Source: Hyphodiscus hymeniophilus (lineage: Eukaryota > Ascomycota > Leotiomycetes > Helotiales > Hyphodiscaceae). From it: 64,000 bases of DNA. Position 1 is the first letter of the stretch. Every line of letters starts with the position of its first letter. Of the stretch, positions 22,201 through 34,478 are shown piece by piece. The notes beneath the pieces were generated by a model. That model made no database searches. It was not told the DNA's origin and worked only from the letters and a program-made list of their open reading frames with translations. The stretch lies in the NCBI GenBank assembly GCA_016508695.1, contig VNKQ01000014.1:1364001-1428000 (forward strand), given 5' to 3'. The position numbers and the translations under genes were made by a program.

Positions 22201-23640
22201 TAAAAAAACACATGGAATGATCCGATCGTACCAGTATCCTCGGTCGCACGGGATGAAAGTGTTTAAATCTCGAAAATTGTTCGTCGTCACTGATGGCAAG
22301 AAACCAGTTCTCTTAGCTCGAGTCCGTTACTTGGGCCGAGCCCGGCTGACTGTTACGAATGATGAAGCGTGAAACGTTCATCGAAGGCGCGAAGAAGGAC
22401 GAAGAAGGAAGAAGGGGGAGGCGGACGGTGCGAAGTAAGACGAGCTTCTCTTGGTCCAGACGGTGGAAGCGGAATAGGTTAGACTGTGAAGGGTGCTTTA
22501 ACTTATTTGGTGGTGGCACCAGGCATGTCCGATAGGTGCAGTGCAATTAACTTAACCAAGACCGGGGAGCGATCGAATCGAGGCAAATGTGGACGAAGGA
22601 GTGATGCACTCCAGCCTACCTCCGTACATGAGATTGCGTGGGCCGGCATGAGACGACATGGGACTTGATGTGGTGGACTTGTGATGTCCAAGTACCGGTG
22701 CGAGCAGCATCTGTATCACCCTCGGATTGATATTGACACAGTGTTGAGATTGAGATGGAGTCTTTCGTCCAGTGGTGGTCTCGTGGCGGGTGTTCCTTGC
22801 CGCTGACTTGCTGAACAGAGGAGGTGCATGAAGGAAGGATGGGTGATTCGAGAGAACAGAACCTGGCGATCTGGGCGGGAGAGCAACAGGCGGTGTCTGT
22901 GTTGCAGCAGACTATTACCGATGTGGAGAGAATATGGGAATATGGAGAATATGACCTTGAATGCCCCAATCAACCGCGCAAATACGCATCTCGCGACGCA
23001 TTGCCTGTTGATTGATGAACAGCGAATGCTTAATTAATCGTGACCTCCCTCAGCCCTGAGTGCGGAGTAAGAGCCTAAGAGAGGATTGGATCGACTGGAT
23101 TTCCTGGATCGGATGAACTGAATTGCCCCCCTTTGCCTTTCCTCGTAGCTCAAGCTCAGGCTCAACAGGAGCCATTCCATTCATTCTCGAAGGCTTGTGG
23201 CTCAATCTCGTTGTCGCTGAAGCCCCTTGACGGTGGCAGCAAGTGGCAGTGGCAGCGGCTGTAAAATGAAACAGACGAGTGTCTGCGATACCGTCCATCG
23301 ATGCTATCTGACAGCGCCATCTGCATCTGCTACGTTACGACGGCGAACTCCTATCCTAACTCGTGGACTCGAGAGGGAGCATACTCTAATCAGGCAGCCT
23401 GTCCGACTCGAGGCTCAGACTCAAGCTTCAATGCTCGAGACTTGACCATCGAAAGAACAGGAGCATCGGCGCATCCAGAAGGTTTGCCTGTTTGTTGTTC
23501 CCATGATAGTAAGTATAGGAAATAGCGTATTGAAAATAGTGACTAGGAAAGAGGGAAAATGAAAACTAGTAGGCGCACTAGTAGAGTCCTTCATAAAGGT
23601 TGTGGTAAATTAGTAATTAATACTCATCTTGGTTGCCCCC
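19235..23640. other. Gene-poor region
   Basis: About 4.4 kb with no frame that I can defend as a gene. The longest minus-strand frame (about 20303-20641) lacks an ATG near its start and matches nothing I know. TACCTCCGTAC-like short words recur between 22.0 and 22.7 kb. The rest may be long promoter, non-coding RNA or decayed sequence; I cannot tell. Confidence 0.4.
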
Positions 23641-24147
23641 TTCGCCGCCGACACTATCCCCCAAACATCGCGAGCTCACCTCAGGCACACACTTCCTCGG
23701 TTCCCTCCCTTTCATTCTCCCAGACAACTTTAACCCATTTCTTTTACCATTCCTGTCTTCATTCACTCTCCACCCTAGACAACAACAACTACTCCCACTC
23801 CCATTCTCGCACGACTTCATCCGTTCACCGTATATATCTTCACCTCCCCGCATACACTCGATCCCCAGGTCAACCCAACCCCAGCCAATAATACCGCCGA
23901 GCATCCCTCGCCCAATTCTTTCTCACCCCCGCATTTCATGAGTTGAACGTTCTCTCCGCCATACAAAAAAGGACCGAATAAGTACTCCAGTACTCCACGT
24001 TCCTGACAGAGCTTCACAAACTCCACTGTTGGAACCCCATAGTATCGCCAGTTGTTACAGATATACAACGTTCCAATTATCGTCTTCAATCGCGTGGCGT
24101 TCGGGTCGTAGACTGGACTGGCTTCGCACTTCGCACGATCCTTCGCC
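23641..24147 (+). promoter_or_regulatory. CT-rich core promoter / 5' leader of the Zn2Cys6 regulator
   Basis: The plus strand is strongly pyrimidine-rich from about 23641 to 23900 (runs such as CCCTCCCTTTCATTCTCCC), a usual feature just upstream of transcription starts in filamentous ascomycetes. A TATATAT element sits at about 23831. The ATG follows at 24148. Confidence 0.45.
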
Positions 24148-26295
24148 ATGTCGTCGTCGTCTTCGTCGTCGGTCAAAAGAGCGTGCGACGCTTGTCATCG
24201 CCGAAAGGTCAAATGCGACGGCATCAATCCATGTCGCAATTGTTCGTCCGCTCAACTATCCTGTACATACCATGCAATACCACAGAAGAAGGGTCCGAAG
24301 GGGTCCCGAGCGAAGGTTATTAGTGAATTGAGGGAAACACAACGACAGACCACTCTCTCCTCCAAAGTTGCGAATCGTCTCAACGGAATCTCGAGCCCTC
24401 CATGTAGTCCGACGCTCGCGCCCACGCTGGGCCTCCTCACGGGCGATATGGTCAAAGACTGCGTCGAATTTTTCTTTGCGAACATGTACCCTACACTCCC
24501 GATCTTACACCGACAACGATTGGAGCAGCAGGTTCTGTATGCGGATCAAAACGTCGATACCTACTGTCTTTTGACCTCGCTTTGCGCTTTCATGATGATA
24601 CAACCAGGTATGGGCATTCCAGGTGATCCTCTGGGACTCGATAGCCTGCCGGGCGCAAACCTCATGTCTGGGAATTTGTTGTTGGAGGAAACGTTGAGGG
24701 TCAGGAAGAGTTACGATCATCTCGAAACGCCAACCATGAACAGTCTTGTTACAAGTTTCTTTTTGTTTGGATGCTATTTTGGTCTCGATTTGCATAACAA
24801 GGCCTGGTTCCATCTTCGAGAGGCGACAACATTGGCACATATCTTGGGAATGCAGAAGGAAGATACATACCTACAGTTTGATGCTGTTGAAGCGTCGAGG
24901 AGACGTAGGCTTTATTGGTTGCTCTTCGTTACGGAAAGGTAAGAGATGTTTGAATCGGATACTTAAGGGTAAAGTATTGACGATAAACAGAGCATATGCC
25001 CTTCAACGACATCGACCATTGTCCCTACAGGCAACCATCTCACTCCCGACAGAACATGACGATCCATCCGACACACAATCCCATCATCTCCATGGCTTCA
25101 TACATCTCGTCTCTCTCTTCCGTCCTTTTGATGAGCACTTTGTCGCTCTGTGGAATAAGACTCGAAGCGATTGCTCCCCAACCTACCTCGCTGCTCTCCA
25201 AAAACAACTCACGGATGCCCTTCCAACCTACCTCAACTCGACCGAGAACCAAGCAGCCGATTTGCGTACAAGTCAACAATGGCTACGCACAATGGTATGG
25301 CAATTGAGCATACAGAATGGATGTCTGAGCTCCGGTCATGATGATCCAAGCATGACTTTTCAATATCCTGTTGAGATTGCGAGAGACCTCGTTGCCATGA
25401 CTTCTCAATTCTCACATCAAAGTATGGAGGTGCACGGTATTGGATTGGTATGTACTACCTTCTGTTTGCGATTGATGACACTAATAAGCCACAGATCGAA
25501 AAACTCTTCGACGTCGCATGCTCTCTGACCGATGTCCTTTCTCTTCTTCCCGCCAATCCTCAGCCATTTACCATGGGGCCTCGTGACTACCTGCACCAAT
25601 TTATGACCCTTCTCTCCGTCCTTCGTAATGGCGACTCACGCTTCCTACCTTTGCTCCTCTCCAAGGTTCATGATGTTCTTCCCACACTCGCCAATCCAAT
25701 GCTTCAGTCCGTCCCTGACACCCCTCAAAACATGTGCGCTGAAGTCGATATTTTCGATGGTTTTGGACCAATAAATATGGGAGTTCCAAGCAACTTCAAT
25801 GGTTTGAATAACAACACTTCCTCAGGTTTTAAGATGCCTTCGCGTCCAGAATTCAAGATAGAGACTACAAGAATGACACCATTCGACAAAAGAATCGAGG
25901 AGATCAGCTCACCCTCTCACGGGCCAGAAAGCAGCAGTTCCAGCCCCTTTACAAGTCCTGCCATAATCCAGAATTCGATGGAGTTTCCTGGCTTGAATGA
26001 GTACGCCAGCTTCCCTGATATGAACGCTTCCAACATGGAAAATCACATCACAGCGAACAACAATCTCGGAAACTATGGAGAAGGAGTCGGTGGTGGTGGA
26101 CGACAGACTGATTTCAAGAGGGAGTTTGATGCTAGCCTTGGAATACAAAGTGGAAATCAAATACGAAGACCTCCTTTACGACAAGGTAGCGGTAGCTCTT
26201 TTGGCATGCAAATTCCACGGAGTGTGCCAGAGCAATTCCATCACCTGCATCGACAGAATTCTGGAGATGGTGTAAACGATCTACCCTTTCGGTGA
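24148..26295 (+). CDS. Zn(II)2Cys6 transcription factor with fungal-specific TF domain
   Basis: Exons 24148-24938, 24991-25447 and 25495-26295; introns of 52 and 47 bp with canonical ends; 682 aa. The binuclear zinc cluster is at residues about 12-40: six Cys in ACDACHRRKVKCDG and PCRNCSSAQLSC. A basic linker KKGPKGSRAKVISELRETQ follows. The middle region (about 95-430) is fungal_trans-like, with the hallmark RRRRLYWLLFVTERAYALQRH at the first exon join. The C-terminal third is Ser/Asn/Pro-rich and probably an activation region. The linker resembles regulators of sugar or polysaccharide use, and the next gene is a sugar transporter, but a link between them is inference. Nuclear. Confidence 0.9.
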
Positions 26296-28018
26296 GGTTT
26301 CGAATATCAGGAATTTGATCAACCCAGCCCCGAGGATGAGTGTTTATCGCTCTTAAACAATCGACTCTCATCCTCGGCACTTGCTATACCGGCTCGGGTC
26401 TCAGAGATGTTGACTCCGCCTCTTGTCAACTAGGCGGCTTTTACATCATGTCTTCGGCATACCCACCAATATCCTCTGATGAAGCCAACACCAGTTATCA
26501 AGCTGATAACACCGACAGCACCAGGCCATGATTTTATGCATAGCAAGAAAGGATCTGAGCTTTATTTGATGCACTACCTTGATGGGATGGGAAAATCCGG
26601 CGTTTAGGGGGGGTTGCTGCTCGGGAAGTACGCTCTGCATTATCCATCGCATCATGCACGTTTTTGCCATTTTACTGTAGTCTAGTATAGCATGCCATCA
26701 TGAATGAAATCACGATTTCTGTAAAAGCTCCAATGTTCCCACTTGTTCTTGCCCTCCCCTAACAGTGTCGGATTGGCACTGATGTATGAATTTTTGAGCC
26801 CAAACATTCTGTCAAAGACGAAAACACCCACCGAATCGACGCACACATCCCCTTTTCTCCAATCCACCAGATCTATTTCTTCATGAGAGCCCTCAGTCCG
26901 ACTATACGTCACCTGCGTAGAAATAATGCGAGAACCTGTCCTTGTCGATATAGGACACGCAACCAACCCATCGTGTCCTATCTGTCAACCCTGTGGATTA
27001 CTTCGCCGCTTGATGTTTCCCCTGCCTCCCTCCCTTTCACAACTGATCTATGCACATCTCACAACCCATTTCCTCATCATATTCATGTTGCATGTTTCTT
27101 CTCAAAATAGGAGTAGTTCCTCTCGCATGTTTGCAGCCGCTTACATGGCATGGGCGTTCCTTTTCTCAGCGAGGAAGTGTTCTCTATCCCTGGTTGTTTC
27201 TGACATTCTGTTGTTTTAAGGATTGTTTTGAAAAGTTAAATTGTAGACCGGTGGAGTGTTTGGATTAGAGGGATGTGCGGGGTTACTGTATGATGTGATT
27301 ACGACAGGGAAGTGGCAATCAGAGAAATTGGAAAAGGGTCTGATAATTGGGATCAGGCGGTGATAGCTGGGTTTTATGCTAGAAAAGTAGTGCGCTGGAT
27401 TCTGGCTTAGTATGGAGTTTTGGAAATAGTGATGGGGACGATTATGAATTCAAAAAAGGGGTTGCAGTATAAGTAATCTGTAAATGGGTATGAGAGCCGT
27501 AAGGGCTAGGAACAACCTACATGTATACTTGACAGGAATGCTTTTCTAAGAAGTACGACTATTTCCAACACGATCACTTGCGAGTTTTGAGTAGTTTTGG
27601 GAATTTTGGGAATAATCCAATGTCAAATGGATGTTCGAAAAGGTCTGAATATCGACATGTACTCCGAAATATCTTGTGGCCAAAAGTCAATGCGAATTTT
27701 GAAGACGGATCCGCCAACGAGGTCTACCCTCGCGTCTCTGCTCACAAAGCTTTTCTTTGTTAAGGGTCTAAATGAAGGATAAGCTGGACAGAGAAGCATC
27801 TTTGATTGTTAAGTGGTCTGCAGTTGGCGTTTCACCAAACGCAGAATGAAATGTTTTGCAATCAGTATCCATTAATGAATGTCTAAGTACCTCGAGTAAT
27901 CCAGCTTGATATCAAGATTACCTCAGTAACTCAATAATCGCCTGAAGTACAAAGAAGCAAATCAAAGCGACGTTTAGGTTCTCAAGAACCTCAAATTATC
28001 ATAGCTGATCAACACACC
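26296..28018. other. Intergenic region between convergent genes
   Basis: 3' flanks of the Zn2Cys6 regulator and the MFS transporter, about 1.7 kb. No supported gene; it includes a CT-rich part at about 26.8-27.1 kb. Confidence 0.45.
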
Positions 28019-30031
28019 TCAAACAGCAGACTTTGGAGTAACGTGTGTAACGTCGTCGATGTCCTCCAAGTGCTCACCATTGTGAATCTCCTTCTCGACC
28101 TGGTGGAGGTCAATGTGAGCGACAGCGTCGTCACCATCGAATATACGAGCAATGTTTTCGAGCGTGGGGCCCTTGGTTTCGACATAGACGAAGTATACGA
28201 AGGCGAACTCGCACAAATCCCAAAGCTGGATGCAATTAGCAGACTGAGTGGGGGACGTGGGGATATGGCGCTTACAGTATAGAATAACATGAAGTTCCAG
28301 TGCTTTGGGAATCCATCCCATGCGAGAACATTGGTCTGGCTGCAGGTGATGTTAGAATGGACACCTTCCACATTCTGGGAAGGAGTTGACTTACTTTCCG
28401 ATGGCGAGGATGGCTTGAACTGTAATGTTCATGATCATCATGCCCTTGGCACGGAGATGGAAAGGTAGGACCTCGAGTGCATAGGCGACGAGTAGGCCGG
28501 AGAATCCAATGTCGTAGAACATGCCGAAAAGCCAGATGAACACCAACTGGGCATATCCATCACCCTTGTTAGTGCCATTGGAGTTCTCGTAGACAGCCCC
28601 AGTGATAGTCCAGCAGACGAAAGATAATACCATGCCTTTGAAGTTGTCAGTGCCTATGCAAAATCTTGTCACAACAGCTAAACTCACCACCCATGGAGGT
28701 CAAGAATAATGGTCGACGACCAAGTTTGTCGATGCAAAGAGCGGCGCCGATAGTGATGATCAAGTTGAAGATGGTTTGACCTGTGCTGATTGCAAGCTTT
28801 TGGTTCTGGTTGGTAATTCCAGCTCCTTCATAGATAGTGTTCATGTAATTGGAGAACAAAGCATTGCCAGAATATTGAGAGATAATACCCAATGATATAA
28901 TAATCGCCAACCTCCAGCGGTTTCCTCGGGTCTTGACGAAGTCGACGTAAGATGTTGCTGTTTCCAGTTCGGCCTCAATGCGCATGGTCTCCCTGATCTC
29001 TTGAAACTCGTATTGAACGGTGGCATTCTGTCGATCTCCTCCAGCGTGGAACTTGGCGAGCATGTCGAGAGCTTCTTCCCCGCGATCCTTGGAAAGAAGG
29101 TATCGAGGAGATTCGGGGATCCCTGGTGACCACAGTAAGTACTTGCACAAATGTTTTGCATCCAACGAAGGATCCGAAAGGTATCTTGAGAACGTTGCAG
29201 AACTCACAGTAAATAAAGGCCAACTGAATGACTGAAGGCACGATTTGGATGAATGTAATCGATCTCCATGACCATTCATTATTGATGCTTGCAGTACCCC
29301 ACCCAATGCAGGAGACGACCAAAGCACCCAAGTTCCACAAGCAGTTGTAGATAGCTGTGACTGGACCACGATGTTGAGGATGGCAGATCTCAGTAAGCAA
29401 CAGTGGAGAACACATCTGAGCAAAGCTGTTGCCGAAACCAAGCAAGAATCGACCTCCAATGAACACTACATTATGTTAGTCAAGCTCATGTGGGAAGACG
29501 AAGACTACATGTCACTGACTTCCGTAGCTGGTAGCGAACGCTGACAGGCATCCACCAAGAACCATGAAAAGGCATCCAACTGTGATGGCAAGTTTTCGGC
29601 CCCATCTATCGGCGACATAGGGACTAATAGCAAGATAATAAGCTACAACCCGGCCAAAAGTGCAGTTTGAGAGACTCACGTAATGAAGAAGCTGATAATC
29701 GAGCCGATGTTAAACATGTTGATCAAGATACCGAGTTTGTTAGCATTGGCGTGCTCTGGGAAGTATTCACCCCAGAGAGCAATTTGTTGGGAGGTGTTGA
29801 TCAGCATGCTAAGGCCTTGGGTCAGCTAGATCTCCTTCGATCAAGACCGTGTTCTTACCCATCGTATCCAGTCGTGGCAGATGCTACCATGAGCACAACG
29901 GCCATAGCATACAGCTTTCGCAGATGTGGCTCCTTCAACCAGTGAACCTTCTCGAATTGAGGCGCTTCTGCCTGTGCAACTTGCACATCCGCCTCGGCGC
30001 CTTTGGCACCGAACTGTGGTGCTTGAACCAT
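28019..30031 (-). CDS. MFS sugar transporter, lactose-permease type
   Basis: Eight exons on the minus strand: 30031-29859, 29808-29680, 29623-29520, 29465-29208, 29122-28688, 28635-28395, 28339-28276 and 28225-28019. All join in frame for 536 aa. Sugar-porter signatures are present: DRWGRK between helices 2 and 3, PESPRYLLSKDRGEEA after helix 6, DKLGRRPL between helices 8 and 9, and VETKGPTLENIARIFDGDDA after helix 12. GRFLLGFGNSF marks helix 4. The sequence style fits the fungal lactose permease/hexose transporter group (proton symport at the plasma membrane). The substrate is not decided by sequence. Seven short introns (50-85 bp) are typical of this family. The gene is convergent with the Zn2Cys6 regulator. 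Confidence 0.92.
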
Positions 30032-33000
30032 TTTGGCGGTTGTTGTGAAAGTTCTGATCGAATCGCTCAGTCACACGCACGAATGTCGTTTTTGGGATAG
30101 TTAGAGGACGGTTCCTTCAAGTTGAAAACCCCGGATTTATCGCTGAGAAGATGCGGAGAAGGGTCCATATTTATATAATGCTATCTGAATAGACTCATTA
30201 AATGCGACTCGTGATTCGCACAGTCGAAAGATCACCTCTACCACCCCATACTGTCACCTGTTTGGTAGAAGGGAAGGATAAATTCCCCATGGAGACCTCC
30301 AGAACGCCATTTCCCCGGCTAAATGGAAGCAAACTGAGTTGAACCGTTAGTGTCGCTCGCATACACAGCTTGGCATTTTGTCTCAATTCGAAAGCGGAGC
30401 GCGAGTTGGGTGACATTAGAAGTACGCTGACAGGGGTTGTAGCGACAGAACAAGCAGGCCCTCGGGACTTTCCAAATAGAGCAGCGAGTAACCAACATTG
30501 AGCACAATTTTTGGTTTATTAAACCTAATTGCTTTTTTTCGCCGATACATTGAACGCCCTTTTCCCCCAATATACCGAGAGGGGTAGCAACAACAATTTG
30601 CAGCTGCGGAGAGAGCCCATCTGTGGCGGCAAGTCGCCATACATGCACAGTAAGAAAGAAGCCCGTGACAAGCCAGCCTGGTGGGGCATGGACACCGAAA
30701 GTATACGAGAAACTTGCCCCTGAGATAAATGCAACTTTGCAACTTTACAGATATGATTCTTTGTTTTACTTATAAAAGTATCAACCATCCATCCATGAGA
30801 ATGTATCAATGAGTCTTTCGTTTGGATGGAATACCATGTGCAACCTGTACCGGTGCGTTGGTTGTGTACTCAGCCTCCCAGCCACACTAGTTTTGCCTGG
30901 CCCATCCCGTATTGCCCAATTGCGGATAATCTGGCCGGTAAAGAGTTGACTCAAGCCAAGAGTGAATAAGCTTTCGAAGAACTGTTGCAGGACAAGCATG
31001 GCCAGCCGCTTGGGATACACGGTACGGATATCTACTCTGTCACAACGCCGGCTAGCGGGTAATGCTACCGTGTATCGTGGTCGAGAACGATTCTAATCGA
31101 AAAGCCGGACTACCGGAGAGAATGCTAACGTCAAGACATGGCCAACCACAACATATTTTATCTTTATTGCGAACCTATTCGGCCCATCAACTCTTCCTGG
31201 GGCGCATATTGTGGGATGATAGTAATCCAGCGGCTGTCGCTTGGCGGCCAATAACAATGCTGAATGTTTAGCCTGATCAACTGCATGAACAACTGCCTCG
31301 GTCTTGCGGAAAGGTGTACAATGACTGTTTGTGACTGGTGGCACTGTACCAAGACCGTCGAAGTACGCAGAAATGTGGATGGAACTCTATGCTGCTTGCA
31401 GCCTTCCCGATTGGAGCGTTGACGCGACTTGCGTTTCAATTTGTGACATTCAAGTAAATGCAAGGGATCATAGAAACTGGGAAGGTCTTGTCTTACTCAT
31501 TCGCTGCCAATGAACGAGCTCTCGAGCACACCTGACATTCTTGACCAATGGAATGCTTTGACCGAATACTCATCCGTGAACAATCTACGTCGGCGAGTTC
31601 TGGACTCGCCAAGTTATGGAAGAGGGTGTCTTAATATGCAGTGAGTTGGTGACTGGCTCAACAAGACAAACATTCGTAGCATCAAACAAAGTTCGAACAT
31701 GACATATGACATGGATACATGACGCCGATCCGTCGTCCTGGTAATTCTCTGCGCCATAATATTAGTATTCATGAGGGCATAGTTGACGGGGGAAGATGTT
31801 AAGTCGGTGATTCAAAAGCATTGATCAACAGTGTGTTGTATAGTATTTTGCACAGAAAGGTGGTCATCTGTTTCCAACGGGGACTCTAACGCTCATAAAT
31901 ACGTTCACTTGATTGATGGAGGTCCCGCCATTCAAACCTGGGGTCCCGCCTAGTCCCGTCCGTACCGTACCTTATGCGGGGAATCTCTCGCTTATGGAAT
32001 CAAATCGCTGATAGTTCTTCATATGCAAAACACAATGTTCTTTCGGCCTATCTCCATTTGACTGAAGGATCAGTTTCAAGCAATGTCTAATGCTGAGCCA
32101 CCGTAACTTATGCCGTTACTGTTCTTCGATGCTAAACAGGAAAATAATCGGCGTTGATCGGAGTAGAATGAATAGAGGTGCATGATCAGAGACTGACTGA
32201 AAACCTTCCATTGTCAGATTGATTATTACGGTCTCATCAGGGTACAGTGATCAGTGTACGGAGGGGTATGAGGTCCAGAAGGTATATTGGACTGAATTAC
32301 GGAAGGAGGTCGGTACGGAGGGTAAGAACCCTCCTATACCCTCTTACCCACGGGTAGCTGCATGCCCGACTATCCTGCTGTCCTAGGGCCTTTACATTGA
32401 TGCACATTTTGCCAATGTAGTCTCGATAATTGGTCAAATCCTTCAATACTAAACGGCAGAACGACCGCGACCGCATCATATGCCCTTATCACGAAAGCAT
32501 TGCAGGCTTGAAACAGCCGCATTTGCGGCTGCAAATGCGGTACCGTTTTAACCAGTATTGGGGAATATCAGGGCGCCGTCAATAATGAACGTCCACAGGA
32601 GAGCCAGCTAAATAGACCAAATAAACTTTAGACGTACTTTGAATCGATAGCTAGCCAGTGACTGCTATGCCCGTAGTCATATGGGCGGGTGACTGGTATC
32701 ATGGATGTGCCCGAATCTATGGGAGGAAGCTCGAAATATCCATTTAAGAATCATTTGGATTCCATGGTACGTTACTCAGCTTGGATCGAGATCCTTCATT
32801 ACTGACTTAAGGCCATCACTGCGCTGGTTGTTTGTTTGTGGCACATAGTAGATTCGACCTACACTCAAGGTCTCCTTCGCCAACGCACTGGCAGATCCAC
32901 TTGATCCGATCGCTCGATGGCTTTACCTTGCATTGACATATACTGGGCGCCTTTTTCAACGCCTTTCAGAATTTTTGCACATCTCAATTTAGGCCTTGCA

Positions 33001-34478
33001 TCAAGATCGTAACTATCAAGTCATTTTCATCTCCACTTGACTTAACAGTCCGGCATACTCAAGTCCACGAGACTCCTTTTCGTAGCAGCTTAAATTCAAG
33101 ACTTTTTCGATTGATCTTGTGAGCCAAAAGCGACCCTCTATTTTCATGTTTTGGAGGTATTGCCGTGGTGGATTGCTGACTCTCGAAGTTGAACTACCTG
33201 CTTGGCAACTCCCCAGACTCTCATCCCGGAGGCCTGGAGCATAAAGAAATCTCACTCTGCCCCCATTTCCATTTCGTAGGCTGTTCTAGTCTAGGAATCA
33301 ATCGATCTCATCCTGATTACAATTTCTCTGGACGTTTTGTTGCACGTCTGAGAAAGCCGCTTGACTCGCCGCAGTCAGAATGCCGTTGACAAGATCCCAA
33401 GAAGAAGACACAACAAGTGGAGCGCGTAAGTTCGTCTTCATAGTTCCATGGATGTTGGATGCCGCGAGGCAGGGGCTCGTTGAGCTTTTCCCTGTTGGAA
33501 GGTCCTCGTGATGAGCTCATGATTCGGGACAGCTTTGGGGTGTAAGCCGGCTTAAGTTCGACAGCCTTGCTGCTACCAATAGCATGCACAATTTAACGTC
33601 CAATCTAGCTTACAACTGTGACGATAGCGAACTTAGAAGTTCTTAATAGCGTGAGATTGACAGGAATAAGCCAATAGGCAAGAAACAAGCTCCACGCTGA
33701 CAAAAGTCCGAAATATAAAAGCGAATCGAGTCATGCCGAACGGGTACCTGACTCGACCTCCTCGGGTTCTAATCCGCATGTGCACAGCTCCGCCCGTAAT
33801 GGTCAGTTACTGACTGACTCGCGAACGTGTCACTCCACTGTAAGCTTCCCTGTCTGCACACCCTCATATATGCCGTTGACTCGTGCCTCGTTTATTAGAC
33901 GTGCAACAAAACTTTCTGATGTCTAAAAATCGTATGGTAGGCGACTTTGCTTTCTGCGATTGCGTTGGATTGGTTGTTGACGGGGGTGGAAGAATAGTGT
34001 TCTGACGAGAAACCCGGCAGGCAGTGGGACGCGGCAGGCAGGTCCTGTAAGCCGAAAGTGGGGTAAGCGCGGAAAGGAAACGCGGAAATGGTCCTGATTG
34101 CGATGTGCGACAAAGCTTTGGACTCACTATTTAAAGCGGCTGAGATAGAGGAATGGGAAAGATGATGGAAGAGGAATGGTGTGGTGATGCGATGAAATGG
34201 GGTGAGAAACGAGGTCGTGGACTGACTGAGGATATCGAGTACTCGAGTAGGGAGGGATGTGGAGGAGCTAGCGAAAAGGGGTAGGAGAGGAAATTACCTT
34301 ACCCGACTGGGAGAATATTACGGTTGGTCAAGAAGCTACAACAACTCTCAAAAGTTGTGACTTACAAGCACTATCCTGTGTCTATTAATCGTACCTCGAA
34401 AGCAAAATCCCATCATGCAGTCCAACTTAAATACGATGCAGCACTTTTCCCAGCCTTAACCTACAGAGTTACGAAAGC
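30032..34478. other. Long gene-free stretch
   Basis: About 4.4 kb. I find no frame with recognisable protein character on either strand; the longest frames are about 110 codons and lack support. A short perfect inverted repeat lies at 32517-32540 and TACGGAGGG words occur at about 32.25 and 32.32 kb. The region may hold the transporter's promoter, non-coding RNA or old decayed sequence. Confidence 0.45.
32517..32540. repeat. Perfect inverted repeat, 10-bp arms and 4-base loop
   Basis: CCGCATTTGC (32517-32526), GGCT, then GCAAATGCGG (32531-32540). It is followed by TACCG, not a T-run. It could form a hairpin or be a palindromic binding site; no function is assigned. Confidence 0.6.
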
